From positions 1 to 62,102 of the forward strand of contig JACRBA010000205.1 in NCBI GenBank assembly GCA_016213265.1: a DNA stretch of 62,102 nt, given 5' to 3'. A program made the position numbers and the translations under genes. Each line of letters begins with the position of its first letter. Within the stretch, counting starts at the first letter, position 1. Positions 20,861-30,149 of this stretch are shown here, one piece after another. Under the pieces are notes generated by a model. That model was not told where the DNA came from. It saw only the letters and a list, made by a program, of their open reading frames with translations, and made no database searches. The stretch is from Burkholderiales bacterium (GTDB taxonomy: Bacteria > Pseudomonadota > Gammaproteobacteria > Burkholderiales > Burkholderiaceae_C).

Positions 20861-22045
20861 TCAGGCCGCCAGGCCGGCGATCACCGCGCGCGCCTGCACG
20901 CGGGCCCGGTGGTCCAGCTCGAGCAGGGCCTCCACCGGCGCGTCCAGCGCCACCTGGGGCGACACCGCCTCCAGCGTGGTGGCGTTGACGCGGTGGATGT
21001 GATCGACGCGGATGCGGCGGTCCAGGTACGCCGCCACCGCCTCCTCGTTCGCGGCGTTGAGCACCGCAGTGCTGCCATGCGGCCCGCGCAACGCGTCCCA
21101 GGCGAGGAACAGGCCGGGGAAGCGATCGGGCCGCGGCTCCTCGAAAGTCAGCGCCCCCAGGCGGAGGAAGTCCAGGCGCTCGGCACCCGAGGTGATGCGC
21201 TCGGGAAACGACAGGCCATAGGCAATCGGCACGCGCATGTCCGGCGTGCCCAGCTGGGCGAGCACGGACTGGTCGCGGCACACCACCATCGAGTGGATGA
21301 TGCTCTGCGGGTGGATGACCACCTTCACCTGCTCGGGAGCCAGGTCGAACAGCCAGCGCGCCTCGATCACCTCCAGCGCCTTGTTCATCATCGTCGCGGA
21401 GTCGACGGAGATCTTGCGACCCATCACCCAGTTGGGGTGCGCACACGCCTGGTCGGGCGTCACATCGGCCAGCGACCCGGGGTCGCGCTGGCGGAACGGC
21501 CCACCCGAGGCCGTGAGCACGATGTGGTCGATGCGCTGCGGCCAGGCGGCGCGGTCCTCCGGCAGGCACTGGAAGATGGCGGAGTGTTCGCTGTCGATCG
21601 GCAGCAGCGTCGCCCCGCCCTGCTCCACCGCCGACATCAGCGCGGCGCCGCCCACCACCAGCGCCTCCTTGTTGGCCAGCAGCAGCCGCTTGCCCGCGCG
21701 CGCCGCGGCCAGGCACGGACCCAGGCCTGCCGCGCCGACGATGGCCGCCATGACGGTGTCGACCTCGGGGTGCGCCGCCAGCTGCACGAGCGCGTCGTCT
21801 CCATCCACCAGCTCGGTGCGGCAGCCAGCCGCGCGCAGGCGCTCGCCCAGCAGGCGGCTCGCGGCCGGATCGGCCATGGCGACGAAGCGGGGGCGCCATT
21901 GCAGGCATTGCGCCAGCATGTCGTCGACACGTTGGTGGCCGCTGAGCGCCACCACCTCGAAGCGATCAGGGTGTCGCGCGGCGACATCGAGCGTGTTGCC
22001 ACCGATGGACCCGGTGGAGCCAAGAATGCAAAGGCGCTGTCGCAT
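20861..22045 (-). CDS. dxr: 1-deoxy-D-xylulose 5-phosphate reductoisomerase
   Basis: Second enzyme of the MEP isoprenoid pathway, making 2-C-methylerythritol 4-phosphate with NADPH. 394 residues. The NADPH-binding start CILGSTGSIGGNTLDV is followed by LLLANKEALVVGG, the metal/substrate region IDSEHSAIFQCLPED and LTASGGPFR, and the His-rich NWVMGRKISVDSATMMNKALEVIEA. ATG 22045 gives the canonical MRQRLCILGSTG. It supplies precursor for UppS two genes upstream; ispG of the same pathway is at 44652-45950. Confidence 0.98.
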   Translation of the reverse strand: MRQRLCILGSTGSIGGNTLDVAARHPDRFEVVALSGHQRVDDMLAQCLQWRPRFVAMADPAASRLLGERLRAAGCRTELVDGDDALVQLAAHPEVDTVMAAIVGAAGLGPCLAAARAGKRLLLANKEALVVGGAALMSAVEQGGATLLPIDSEHSAIFQCLPEDRAAWPQRIDHIVLTASGGPFRQRDPGSLADVTPDQACAHPNWVMGRKISVDSATMMNKALEVIEARWLFDLAPEQVKVVIHPQSIIHSMVVCRDQSVLAQLGTPDMRVPIAYGLSFPERITSGAERLDFLRLGALTFEEPRPDRFPGLFLAWDALRGPHGSTAVLNAANEEAVAAYLDRRIRVDHIHRVNATTLEAVSPQVALDAPVEALLELDHRARVQARAVIAGLAA

Positions 22046-22119
22046 CGGGAAGGGATGGGGGGAAAGCACAGGGGCGCCGCGCGCGAAGGGTTGTCGGCGG
22101 CAGGCGATGGGTGGCCGCG

Positions 22120-22956
22120 TCAACCGACCGCCAGCGCCATGACGGCAGGCAGCACTGGCAGCAGGGCGTCCACACGGTCGAGCACGCCGCCGTGGCCGGG
22201 CAGCAGACGGCTGGAGTCCTTCGCACCGACGGCGCGCTTGGCCAGTGACTCGAGCAGGTCGCCGACCACACTGAGCCCGCACAGGCACACCACTGCCGCC
22301 ACGAGACCCACGGGGCCCGCCGCCGCCAGGACACTGGAGAACACACTCGGGCCCAGGGCGGGCCAGGCCGACTCGGCGGCCAGCCACGCCACGGCGAGCA
22401 CGGCCACGCCCAGCATGCCCGACCACACCCCCTCCCAACTCTTGCCCGGGCTGATGGACGGTGCCAGCTTGCGGCGGCCGAAACGTCGCCCACCGAAGTA
22501 GGCCGCGATGTCGGCGGCCCACACCACGCACAAGGCGGAGAGCACGAAACCGACGCCCCGCTGCTTGGCCGCGGCGAGCGCCAGCCAGGCGACACAGAGG
22601 ATGAGCCAGCCCAGCACCAGGCGCATGGCCTGCGGCAGATGCGGCCAGGCGGTGGGCCCGCCACGCAAGGCGATCGCACCGCCCGCCACCCAGGCCAGCA
22701 CGGCCAGCCACCACAGCCAGACGGGTGCCGCAGCTGCCCAACCGGCCCACCAGCCGGCGCCGCAGGTGAGGGCCACTGCCGCGCCGAGCGCGATGGCCCG
22801 GGCACCCGACCACCCGTTCAGGCGCGCCCACTCCCACCCCGCCGCGGCGAGCATCAGCAGGGTCAGGGCGGCGAACGGCAGCGGGTGCGTGGCCAGCAGG
22901 GCGGGCACCAGCACGGCCACGAGGAGCACCGCCGTCAGGACGCGCTGCAGCAGCAT
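22120..22956 (-). CDS. cdsA: Phosphatidate cytidylyltransferase (CDP-diglyceride synthase)
   Basis: Makes CDP-diacylglycerol from phosphatidic acid and CTP, the branch point to all phospholipids. 278 residues, highly hydrophobic, with about eight membrane helices. The C-terminal signature SLAKRAVGAKDSSRLLPGHGGVLDRVD matches the CdsA PROSITE pattern, including the metal-binding acidic residues. The start MLLQRVLTAVLLVAVLVPALL lies 7 nt after the uppS stop. A 74-nt gap precedes dxr. Confidence 0.96.
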   Translation of the reverse strand: MLLQRVLTAVLLVAVLVPALLATHPLPFAALTLLMLAAAGWEWARLNGWSGARAIALGAAVALTCGAGWWAGWAAAAPVWLWWLAVLAWVAGGAIALRGGPTAWPHLPQAMRLVLGWLILCVAWLALAAAKQRGVGFVLSALCVVWAADIAAYFGGRRFGRRKLAPSISPGKSWEGVWSGMLGVAVLAVAWLAAESAWPALGPSVFSSVLAAAGPVGLVAAVVCLCGLSVVGDLLESLAKRAVGAKDSSRLLPGHGGVLDRVDALLPVLPAVMALAVG

Positions 22957-22963
22957 GGCAGTC

Positions 22964-23725
<762 letters not shown>

Positions 23726-23730
23726 GGGTC

Positions 23731-24291
23731 TCAGACCGCGAGGACGTCGGCTTCCTTGGCCTGCACCAGCTTGTCGATCTCGGCCACGGTGCGGTCCGTG
23801 AGCTTCTGGACGTCGTCCTGCGCGCGGCGCTCGTCGTCCTCGGAGATCTCCTTGTCCTTGAGCAGCTTCTTCAGGTGCTCATTGGCATCGCGTCGCAGGT
23901 TGCGCACCGCGACCTTGGCGTTCTCGCCCTCGTGCCGCACCACCTTGGTCAGCTCCTTGCGGCGCTCTTCGGTCAAGGCCGGCATCGGCACGCGCAGCAG
24001 GTCACCTTGCGACGACGGGTTCAGGCCCAGGTCGGACTCACGAATGGCCTTCTCGATCTTGCCGGCCATGCCCTTCTCCCAGGGCTGCACGCTGATCGTG
24101 CGGGCATCCAGCAGGCTCACGTTGGCCACCTGGCTGATGGGCACCATCGAGCCGTAGTAGTCCACGTGCACCTGGTCGAGGATGCCGGGGTGGGCGCGGC
24201 CCGTACGCACCTTCTGCAGGTCGTTCTTGAGGGCCTCGATCGACTTGGCCATCTTGGCCTCGGCCGTCTTCTTGATGTCGGCAATCGTCAT
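23731..24291 (-). CDS. frr: Ribosome recycling factor
   Basis: Splits post-termination ribosomes together with EF-G. 186 residues, close to the family length of 185. It contains [77 protein letters not shown] and the C-terminal three-helix bundle. It lies 16 nt after pyrH and 5 nt before uppS, so it is part of the rpsB string. Confidence 0.98.
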   Translation of the reverse strand: MTIADIKKTAEAKMAKSIEALKNDLQKVRTGRAHPGILDQVHVDYYGSMVPISQVANVSLLDARTISVQPWEKGMAGKIEKAIRESDLGLNPSSQGDLLRVPMPALTEERRKELTKVVRHEGENAKVAVRNLRRDANEHLKKLLKDKEISEDDERRAQDDVQKLTDRTVAEIDKLVQAKEADVLAV

Positions 24292-24307
24292 GATGGGTCA
24301 GCTCTCC

Positions 24308-25018
24308 TCACACATGCACCAGGGTGCCCTCGTCCTCGCCCTGCACCACCCGCTTGAGTGCGCCCGGCTTGAAGATGGAGAACACCTTGATCGGCAGCTT
24401 CTGGTCGCGGCACAGCGCGAACGCGGTGGCATCCATCACCTGCAGGTTGCGGGCGATGGCTTCGTCGAACGTGATGTTGGCGTAGCGCGTCGCGGTGGGG
24501 TCCTTGGCCGGGTCAGCGGTGTACACCCCGTCCACCTTCGTGGCCTTGAGCACCACCTCGGCACCGATCTCGGCACCCCGCAGCGCGGCGGCCGTGTCGG
24601 TGGTGAAGAACGGGTTGCCGGTGCCGGCCGCGAAGACCACCACCTTGCCCTCTTCCATGTACTGCAGCGCCTTGGGCCGCACGTACGGTTCGACCACCTG
24701 CTCGATGCTGATGGCGGACATCACGCGCGCGGTCATGCCCTCCTGGCGCATGGTGTCGGCCAGCGCCAGCGAGTTCATCACGGTGGCCAGCATGCCCATG
24801 TAGTCGGCCGTGGCACGGTCCATGCCCACCGAGCCGCCCGCCACGCCGCGGAAGATGTTGCCACCGCCGATGACCACGGCCACCTCGCAGCCCAGCTGCG
24901 TCACCTCCTGGATCTCCCGGACCATGCGCACGATGGTGGCGCGGTTGATGCCGTAGGCATCGTCGCCCATGAGGGCCTCACCGGACAGTTTCAACAGGAT
25001 GCGACGGTACGCCGGCAT
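24308..25018 (-). CDS. pyrH: Uridylate kinase
   Basis: Phosphorylates UMP to UDP in de novo pyrimidine synthesis; hexameric and allosterically controlled by GTP and UTP in the family. 236 residues. It shows [57 protein letters not shown] and [14 protein letters not shown] 97-nt gap with a strong hairpin separates it from tsf upstream, so its expression may be set apart from the translation genes. Confidence 0.98.
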   Translation of the reverse strand: MPAYRRILLKLSGEALMGDDAYGINRATIVRMVREIQEVTQLGCEVAVVIGGGNIFRGVAGGSVGMDRATADYMGMLATVMNSLALADTMRQEGMTARVMSAISIEQVVEPYVRPKALQYMEEGKVVVFAAGTGNPFFTTDTAAALRGAEIGAEVVLKATKVDGVYTADPAKDPTATRYANITFDEAIARNLQVMDATAFALCRDQKLPIKVFSIFKPGALKRVVQGEDEGTLVHV

Positions 25019-25068
25019 GCAGGGCTCTCCCAGGGTCTGGCAGTGGTCTGGTCAATCGTTCAAGTGTA

Positions 25069-25097
25069 CGCGGCGGCCTGGATCACAGGCCGCCGCG
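25069..25097 (-). terminator. Strong hairpin between tsf and pyrH
   Basis: Perfect 12-bp arms CGCGGCGGCCTG and CAGGCCGCCGCG with a 5-nt loop. It starts 18 nt after the tsf stop and has no T-tract on the minus strand. It could cause partial termination or act as an RNA 3'-end stabiliser that sets tsf:pyrH ratios. Confidence 0.5.
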
Positions 25098-25115
25098 CAC
25101 TGGGGGCCGGCAGGC

Positions 25116-26012
25116 TTATTGGCCCTTGGCAGCGGCAACCTGGGCGGCCACCTCGGCGGCGAAGTCGTCCACCTTCTTCTCGATGCCCTCGCCCACCACG
25201 TAGAGCGTGAAGCCCTTCACCGAGGTGCCCTTGTCCTTGAGCATCTGGCCCACGGTCTGCTTGCCGTCGGCGGCCTTCACGAAGACCTGGTCCAGCAGGG
25301 ACACTTCCTTCAGGTACTTCTGCACCGAGCCTTCGACCATCTTGGCCACGATCTCGGCCGGCTTGCCGGATTCGGCCGCCTTCTCCGCGGCGATCTTGCG
25401 CTCCTTGTCCACCAGCTCGGCGGGCACGTCGGCGCTGGACAGTGCGGCGGGCTTCATGGCGGCGATGTGCATGGCCACATCCTTGGCGGCGACGTCGTCA
25501 CCGTCGAACTCCACCACCACCCCGATGCGGGTGCCGTGCAGGTAGCTCGCGAGCTTGCCGCCACCGGCATAGCGCTTGAAGCGGCGGATGGCCATGTTCT
25601 CGCCGATCTTGCCGATCAGGCCCTTGCGCACGTCTTCCACGGTCGGGCCGAAGCCGTCCTGCGACAGCGGCAGCGCGGACAGCGCGGCGATGTCGGCCGG
25701 GTTCCTCTCGGCCACGAGTTCGGCGCAGGACTTGGTGAAGGCCAGGAAGGAGTCGTTCTTGGAGACGAAGTCGGTCTCGCAGTTGACTTCCAGCAGCGCA
25801 CCGGTGGCGCCGGCCACCGAGGCGGACACCACGCCTTCGGCCGTCACGCGCGAGGCGGCCTTGCCGGCCTTGCTGCCCAGCTTGACGCGCAGGATTTCCT
25901 CCGCGCGCGCCATGTCGCCGTCCGCTTCGGTCAGCGCCTTCTTGCACTCCATCATCGGGGCGTCGGTCTTGGCGCGCAGTTCGGCCACCATGCTGGCGGT
26001 AATAGCAGGCAT
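25116..26012 (-). CDS. tsf: Translation elongation factor Ts
   Basis: Nucleotide exchange factor for EF-Tu. 298 residues. The N-terminal UBA-like domain has [30 protein letters not shown]; the core carries [15 protein letters not shown], and the long dimerisation insert contains [21 protein letters not shown]. The start at 26012 follows a good ribosome-binding site (GGAGAG); the 25 extra upstream residues lack homology. It pairs with rpsB across a terminator-like hairpin. Confidence 0.98.
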   Translation of the reverse strand: MPAITASMVAELRAKTDAPMMECKKALTEADGDMARAEEILRVKLGSKAGKAASRVTAEGVVSASVAGATGALLEVNCETDFVSKNDSFLAFTKSCAELVAERNPADIAALSALPLSQDGFGPTVEDVRKGLIGKIGENMAIRRFKRYAGGGKLASYLHGTRIGVVVEFDGDDVAAKDVAMHIAAMKPAALSSADVPAELVDKERKIAAEKAAESGKPAEIVAKMVEGSVQKYLKEVSLLDQVFVKAADGKQTVGQMLKDKGTSVKGFTLYVVGEGIEKKVDDFAAEVAAQVAAAKGQ

Positions 26013-26111
26013 CTTGATCTCTCCGTTGCTGTGGGCATCAGGGCCCGCCTGATGCCGGAAGTTCCCACCGGGCAGCGCCCGGGGCATGAAAGGGACGATG
26101 GAAGGGCGACG

Positions 26112-26134
26112 AAAAAAGGGGCTGTGACAGCCCC
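26112..26134 (-). terminator. Intrinsic terminator/attenuator between rpsB and tsf
   Basis: On the minus strand GGGGCTG, a 3-nt loop and CAGCCCC are followed immediately by TTTTTT. It is the best terminator in the window by sequence, and it lies inside the rpsB-tsf gap. It probably makes rpsB monocistronic messages plus partial read-through into tsf, giving more S2 than EF-Ts message. Confidence 0.8.
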
Positions 26135-26180
26135 TCCTGGTCGCCGGCGCGCGGCAGCGCGCGCCCGGGCGTGGGGCCCG

Positions 26181-26927
26181 TCAGGCGTTCTCGTTGACCT
26201 CGACGAACTCGTCGCCGTCGGCCGTCACGGCCTGCACCAGGTCGCTGGCGGCGTTGGCCTTGCCTTCCAGGACGGCATCGGCCATCGCGCGGGCATACAG
26301 CGCCACGGCCTTGGCCGAGTCGTCGTTGCCGGGGATGACGTAGTCCACGCCTTCGGGCGAGTGGTTGGTGTCCACCACGCCGATGACGGGGATGCCCAGC
26401 TTCTGGGCTTCGGCCACGGCGATCTTGTGGAAGCCCACGTCGATCACGAACAGCGCATCGGGCAGCGCGTTCATGTCCTGGATGCCGCCGATGTCCTTCT
26501 CGAGCTTGGCCAGCTCGCGGTCGAACAGCAGCGCTTCCTTCTTGATGCGCATCTCGGCGCCGGATTCCTTCTGCGCCTGCATGTCCTTGAGCTTCTTCAG
26601 CGAGCCCTTGACCGTCTTGAAGTTGGTCAGCATGCCGCCGAGCCAGCGCTGGTCGACGAAGGGCATGCCGGCGCGCTGGGCTTCCATGGCGACGACTTCT
26701 CGCGCCTGGCGCTTGGTACCCACGAAGAGGATGTTGCCGCGCTTGGACGACAGCTGGCGCGCGAACTTCAGCGCCTCCTCGAACTTGGGAAGCGTCTTCT
26801 CCAGGTTGATGATGTGGATCTTGTTGCGATGGCCGTAGATGAAGGGGGCCATCTTGGGATTCCAGAAGCGGGTCTGGTGTCCGAAATGGACGCCGGCTTC
26901 CAGCATTTCACGCATCGACACGGGCAT
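26181..26927 (-). CDS. rpsB: 30S ribosomal protein S2
   Basis: 248 residues. It begins [31 protein letters not shown] and has the S2 signatures [17 protein letters not shown] and [30 protein letters not shown]. The ATG at 26927 matches the canonical N-terminus. It heads the long minus-strand string. In other bacteria S2 represses its own leader; here a leader of roughly 240 nt precedes it. Confidence 0.98.
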   Translation of the reverse strand: MPVSMREMLEAGVHFGHQTRFWNPKMAPFIYGHRNKIHIINLEKTLPKFEEALKFARQLSSKRGNILFVGTKRQAREVVAMEAQRAGMPFVDQRWLGGMLTNFKTVKGSLKKLKDMQAQKESGAEMRIKKEALLFDRELAKLEKDIGGIQDMNALPDALFVIDVGFHKIAVAEAQKLGIPVIGVVDTNHSPEGVDYVIPGNDDSAKAVALYARAMADAVLEGKANAASDLVQAVTADGDEFVEVNENA

Positions 26928-27175
26928 GGGAACTCCAAAGGTTGGATCTAGAATCCCGGCACACATCGCAGCACCGGTTGCCGCTGGCAACAATGCCTGC
27001 AGCGACCGCGAGCCGCGACACCTTGTATCGCCGGGTTCGCGAGCTTCGGAGGGTGGCCTCGACGACCCGCATGACGCAGGGCTTGCCCTGTTTTCGTCTG
27101 CACCGGTCCGCCACGGCGACACCCCCCGGTCTGCCCCGACCGCCCCCACTGGGGGGCCAAGAGCAAAACCCAAGG
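26928..27175 (-). promoter_or_regulatory. Long 5' leader of rpsB
   Basis: About 240 nt of untranslated RNA is predicted between the extended -10 element and the rpsB ATG. Near its start the leader holds a GC hairpin (CCCCC, 3 nt, GGGGG at about 27144-27156). No coding frame with a plausible start fits the stretch. Length and position are consistent with an S2 autoregulatory leader, but I cannot match it to the described gammaproteobacterial fold. Confidence 0.4.
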
Positions 27176-27184
27176 AGTATAGCA
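27176..27184 (-). promoter_or_regulatory. Extended -10 promoter of rpsB-tsf
   Basis: Minus strand reads TGCTATACT: the TGn extension plus TATACT (5/6 to TATAAT). No good -35 hexamer is visible. It lies back-to-back with the start of the plus-strand FAD oxidoreductase gene, whose first codon is 29 nt away. Confidence 0.6.
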
Positions 27185-27212
27185 GGGCCGCTCCGGCGTC
27201 CCTGTGCCCCCG

Positions 27213-28514
27213 ATGCGCATTGCAGTGATCGGCGCTGGCCTGACCGGCGTCACGACCGCCCTTGAACTGTCCATTCGCGGCCACGAGGCCGTGGTCTTCG
27301 AACGCCGCAGCGGCATCGCCGCCGAAGGCAGCCATGCCCTGCCCTGCGTGGCCGCCCGCGGGCTGTGGCTGGCCCACGCCGCGGTGGGGGCCGCCAGCGG
27401 CGTGCCCGCCCCGGCCGGCCGGGGCCAGTGGCTCTGGCAATGGCGCAGGCACCGCTCGGCCCAGCCGGCAGCCGTGCTGCCGCGGCTCGCCGCCCAGGAG
27501 GCCCTGGATGCCGCCGGGGCAGCGCGACGCGCGGCCTGGCGTGCCGCGTACGAGCTGGCCTACGACCACCACAGCGGCGTCGTCGCCGTGCTGAGGCGGC
27601 CAGCCGATGTGCAGCGCGCCCGCGCGCTGCTCGACACCCATGCCGCACGGATGCCCGGCGTGCGTTGGGTCGAGGCCGACGCCCTGCCGCAAGCCGACCC
27701 CGGCCTGGCCGGAGCCGCCGACGTGCGGGGTGCGCTGCACTGGCCCGCGGGTGAGGCGGCCAACGGCCGGCAGTTCGCCCATGCCGTGAAGGCCGCGGCG
27801 CAGGACCTGGGGGCGAAGTTCCTCTTCCAGGTGGACGTGACCGCCCTGTCGTCCGCGGCCGGGGCCGGCTGGCGCGTGGCGCGCCAGCGCCGCGCCGAGG
27901 ACGCCGACAGCGGCCTGGCGACGCGCCAGCCGCCCACGGCCGTGCCGGACGAGGACGACGACGAGACCGTGCCGTTCGATGCGGTGGTGCTGTGCAGCCG
28001 CGCCGCCGTGGTGCGCCTGGTGCCGGGCGGCCGCGGGGGCGCGGCCTGGGGGGCGGCGGTGCAGGCCACGGTGACCGTTCCCCTGCGCGACGCACAGCAT
28101 GCCGCCGAGGCCGTGGGCCCGCACGGTGCGTGGCTGGACCCGCTGGCCCGCATCACCCTGCACCGCATGGGTGACCGTGTGCGGGCCGCCGGCCCGTGGC
28201 AACTGGGCGAGCCGGCCGGCGCACGCCCGGGGGCCGACGCCGTGCAACCCTTGTTCGCGGCCCTGGAGCAGGCGTATCCCGGCGCCACACGCACCGCCCG
28301 CGCCCAGTTGTGGCGCGGCGCTGCCGCGCTCACCGCCGACGGGCTGCCCGTGGTGGGCCCGGCCGGCCAGCCCGGCCTGTGGCTGCACCATGGGCTCGCC
28401 GCCCGCGCCTGGTCGTGGGGGCCTGCCACCAGCGCGCTGCTTGCCGACCTGATCGACGGGCGCGCGCCCGACGGCATCGACGCTGCCCTGCTCTCGCCCG
28501 CACGCCTGCGCTAA
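27213..28514 (+). CDS. FAD-dependent oxidoreductase, DadA/DAO-like
   Basis: 433 residues. The dinucleotide-binding motif GAGLTG is at residues 6-11 ([34 protein letters not shown]). The C-terminal FAD-binding end [40 protein letters not shown] resembles D-amino-acid dehydrogenase and other DAO-fold enzymes. The substrate is not predictable. An acidic linker ([13 protein letters not shown] at about 250) interrupts the middle domain. The ATG at 27213 is preferred to GTG 27204. It lies 38 nt upstream of nnr on the same strand. Confidence 0.8.
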   Translation: MRIAVIGAGLTGVTTALELSIRGHEAVVFERRSGIAAEGSHALPCVAARGLWLAHAAVGAASGVPAPAGRGQWLWQWRRHRSAQPAAVLPRLAAQEALDAAGAARRAAWRAAYELAYDHHSGVVAVLRRPADVQRARALLDTHAARMPGVRWVEADALPQADPGLAGAADVRGALHWPAGEAANGRQFAHAVKAAAQDLGAKFLFQVDVTALSSAAGAGWRVARQRRAEDADSGLATRQPPTAVPDEDDDETVPFDAVVLCSRAAVVRLVPGGRGGAAWGAAVQATVTVPLRDAQHAAEAVGPHGAWLDPLARITLHRMGDRVRAAGPWQLGEPAGARPGADAVQPLFAALEQAYPGATRTARAQLWRGAAALTADGLPVVGPAGQPGLWLHHGLAARAWSWGPATSALLADLIDGRAPDGIDAALLSPARLR

Positions 28515-28552
28515 GCTGCCCAGGTTGCCTGCCCCGCGCACCGCAGCCCACC

Positions 28553-30109
28553 ATGCCGACCTTGCCCCACTCCGGCCCCATTGCGCTGCTCGGCGCCGAC
28601 CAGGCGACCTGGCTGCACGACAGTGCGGCCAGCCGCGCCATCGAGTCCCAGGCACTGGCGCTGCGACCGGCGCACGCCCTCATCGAGTTGGCCGGCCTCG
28701 CCGTGGCGCGCTGGGCCATGGCCCAGGCCCCGCATGCGCGCCACGTGTGGGTGGCGGCCGGGCCCGGCAACAACGGCGGCGACGGGCTGGTCGCCGCACG
28801 GTGGCTCGCGCAGCGGGGGCGCCAGGTGCACGTCACCTGGCACGGGCATCCCGACACCGTGCCGGCCGATGCGGCGCACGCGCGGCAGGCTGCCCTGGCG
28901 GCCGGCATCGCGCTGCACCCGCCGGGTGACGGCCCGGTCGGCGCGCCCGAGCTGGTGATCGATGCGCTGCTCGGGCTCGGCCAGCGACGCCCCCTCGAGG
29001 GCGCCATCGCCGTGGCCGTTCAGCACATCGGGCAGTCGGCCGCGCGGGGCAGCCGGGTGCTGTCGGTGGACCTGCCCACCGGCCTGTGTGCCGACACCGG
29101 CCGCCGCCTGGGCGACGTGTGCGTCCAGGCGAACGCGACGCTCTGCCTGCTCACCGCCAAACCGGGCCTGTTCACCGCAGATGGCCGCGACGCCGCCGGC
29201 GATGTGTGGTTCGACGACCTGGGCGTGCCTTCGGACCCGGCCAGCGCCCCCATGCGCCTGGCCTGCTCGGACGACGCCCGCGTCGCCCTCGCGGGCCGCG
29301 CGCTCGCGCGGCACGCCAGCCACAAGGGCCGCTTCGGCGACGTGCTGGTGGTGGGAGGTGCACCCAGCATGGAAGGCGCCGCGCGGCTGGCGGCGGGTGC
29401 GGCGCTGCGCGCTGGCGCCGGCCGGGTCTACGTGTGCGCCATCGGCGGCGCATCGTCCGCGGCGTCTGCCATGTGGCCAGAGCTCATGCAGCGCGACTGG
29501 CAGGCGGCACGCGCCAGCGGCCTGGCCGCCTCGGCCACCGTGGTGTGTGGGTGCGGCGCAGGCGATGCGCTGGGCGAGTCACTGCCCTGGCTGCTCGACC
29601 AGGCGCCCCGGCTGGTACTGGACGCCGATGGCCTGAACGCCGTGGCGGGTGACCCGGCCCTGGCTCGGGCCCTGGCGGGCCGGGCATCGCGCGGCCAGGG
29701 CAGCGTGCTCACCCCTCACCCCCTCGAGGCGGCGCGCCTGCTGGGCGTGACCAGCCCCGAGGTGCAGGCAGATCGGCGTGCCGCGGCGTGTGAGCTGGCC
29801 CGGCGGTTCGGCGCCGTGGTGGTGCTCAAGGGATCCGGCACGGTGGTCGCTCGGCCGGATGGGCGTCTGGTCATCAACCCCACCGGCGGCCCCCGCCTGG
29901 CCAGTGCCGGCACGGGCGATGTGCTGGCTGGCTGGCTCGGCGGATGCTGGAGCACCCAGGCCGCAGGCGACCCGCTCGTTCCTGCCGTGGGCACGGTGTG
30001 GCTGCATGGCGCGGCGGTGTCGCCGGGCGCCGGGCTGCCACTGCCGGCCAGCCGGCTCGCCGACGCCATGGCCGCCCGCGCCGACAGCCTGGGCGCGTCG
30101 GCGACCTGA
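28553..30109 (+). CDS. nnr: Bifunctional NAD(P)H-hydrate epimerase / ADP-dependent NAD(P)H-hydrate dehydratase
   Basis: Repairs damaged hydrated NAD(P)H: the N-terminal YjeF domain epimerises the R and S forms, and the C-terminal ribokinase-like domain dehydrates S-NAD(P)HX with ADP. 518 residues, close to the E. coli length. The N-terminal motif is [19 protein letters not shown]. The C-terminal domain has [31 protein letters not shown] and [15 protein letters not shown]. The start at 28553 is chosen because homology begins shortly after it; the longer frame overlaps the upstream oxidoreductase. Confidence 0.96.
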   Translation: MPTLPHSGPIALLGADQATWLHDSAASRAIESQALALRPAHALIELAGLAVARWAMAQAPHARHVWVAAGPGNNGGDGLVAARWLAQRGRQVHVTWHGHPDTVPADAAHARQAALAAGIALHPPGDGPVGAPELVIDALLGLGQRRPLEGAIAVAVQHIGQSAARGSRVLSVDLPTGLCADTGRRLGDVCVQANATLCLLTAKPGLFTADGRDAAGDVWFDDLGVPSDPASAPMRLACSDDARVALAGRALARHASHKGRFGDVLVVGGAPSMEGAARLAAGAALRAGAGRVYVCAIGGASSAASAMWPELMQRDWQAARASGLAASATVVCGCGAGDALGESLPWLLDQAPRLVLDADGLNAVAGDPALARALAGRASRGQGSVLTPHPLEAARLLGVTSPEVQADRRAAACELARRFGAVVVLKGSGTVVARPDGRLVINPTGGPRLASAGTGDVLAGWLGGCWSTQAAGDPLVPAVGTVWLHGAAVSPGAGLPLPASRLADAMAARADSLGASAT

Positions 30110-30149
30110 CGGGCGTCGCCGCCCGCCAACCGACGCCCCCTGCCTCGGC

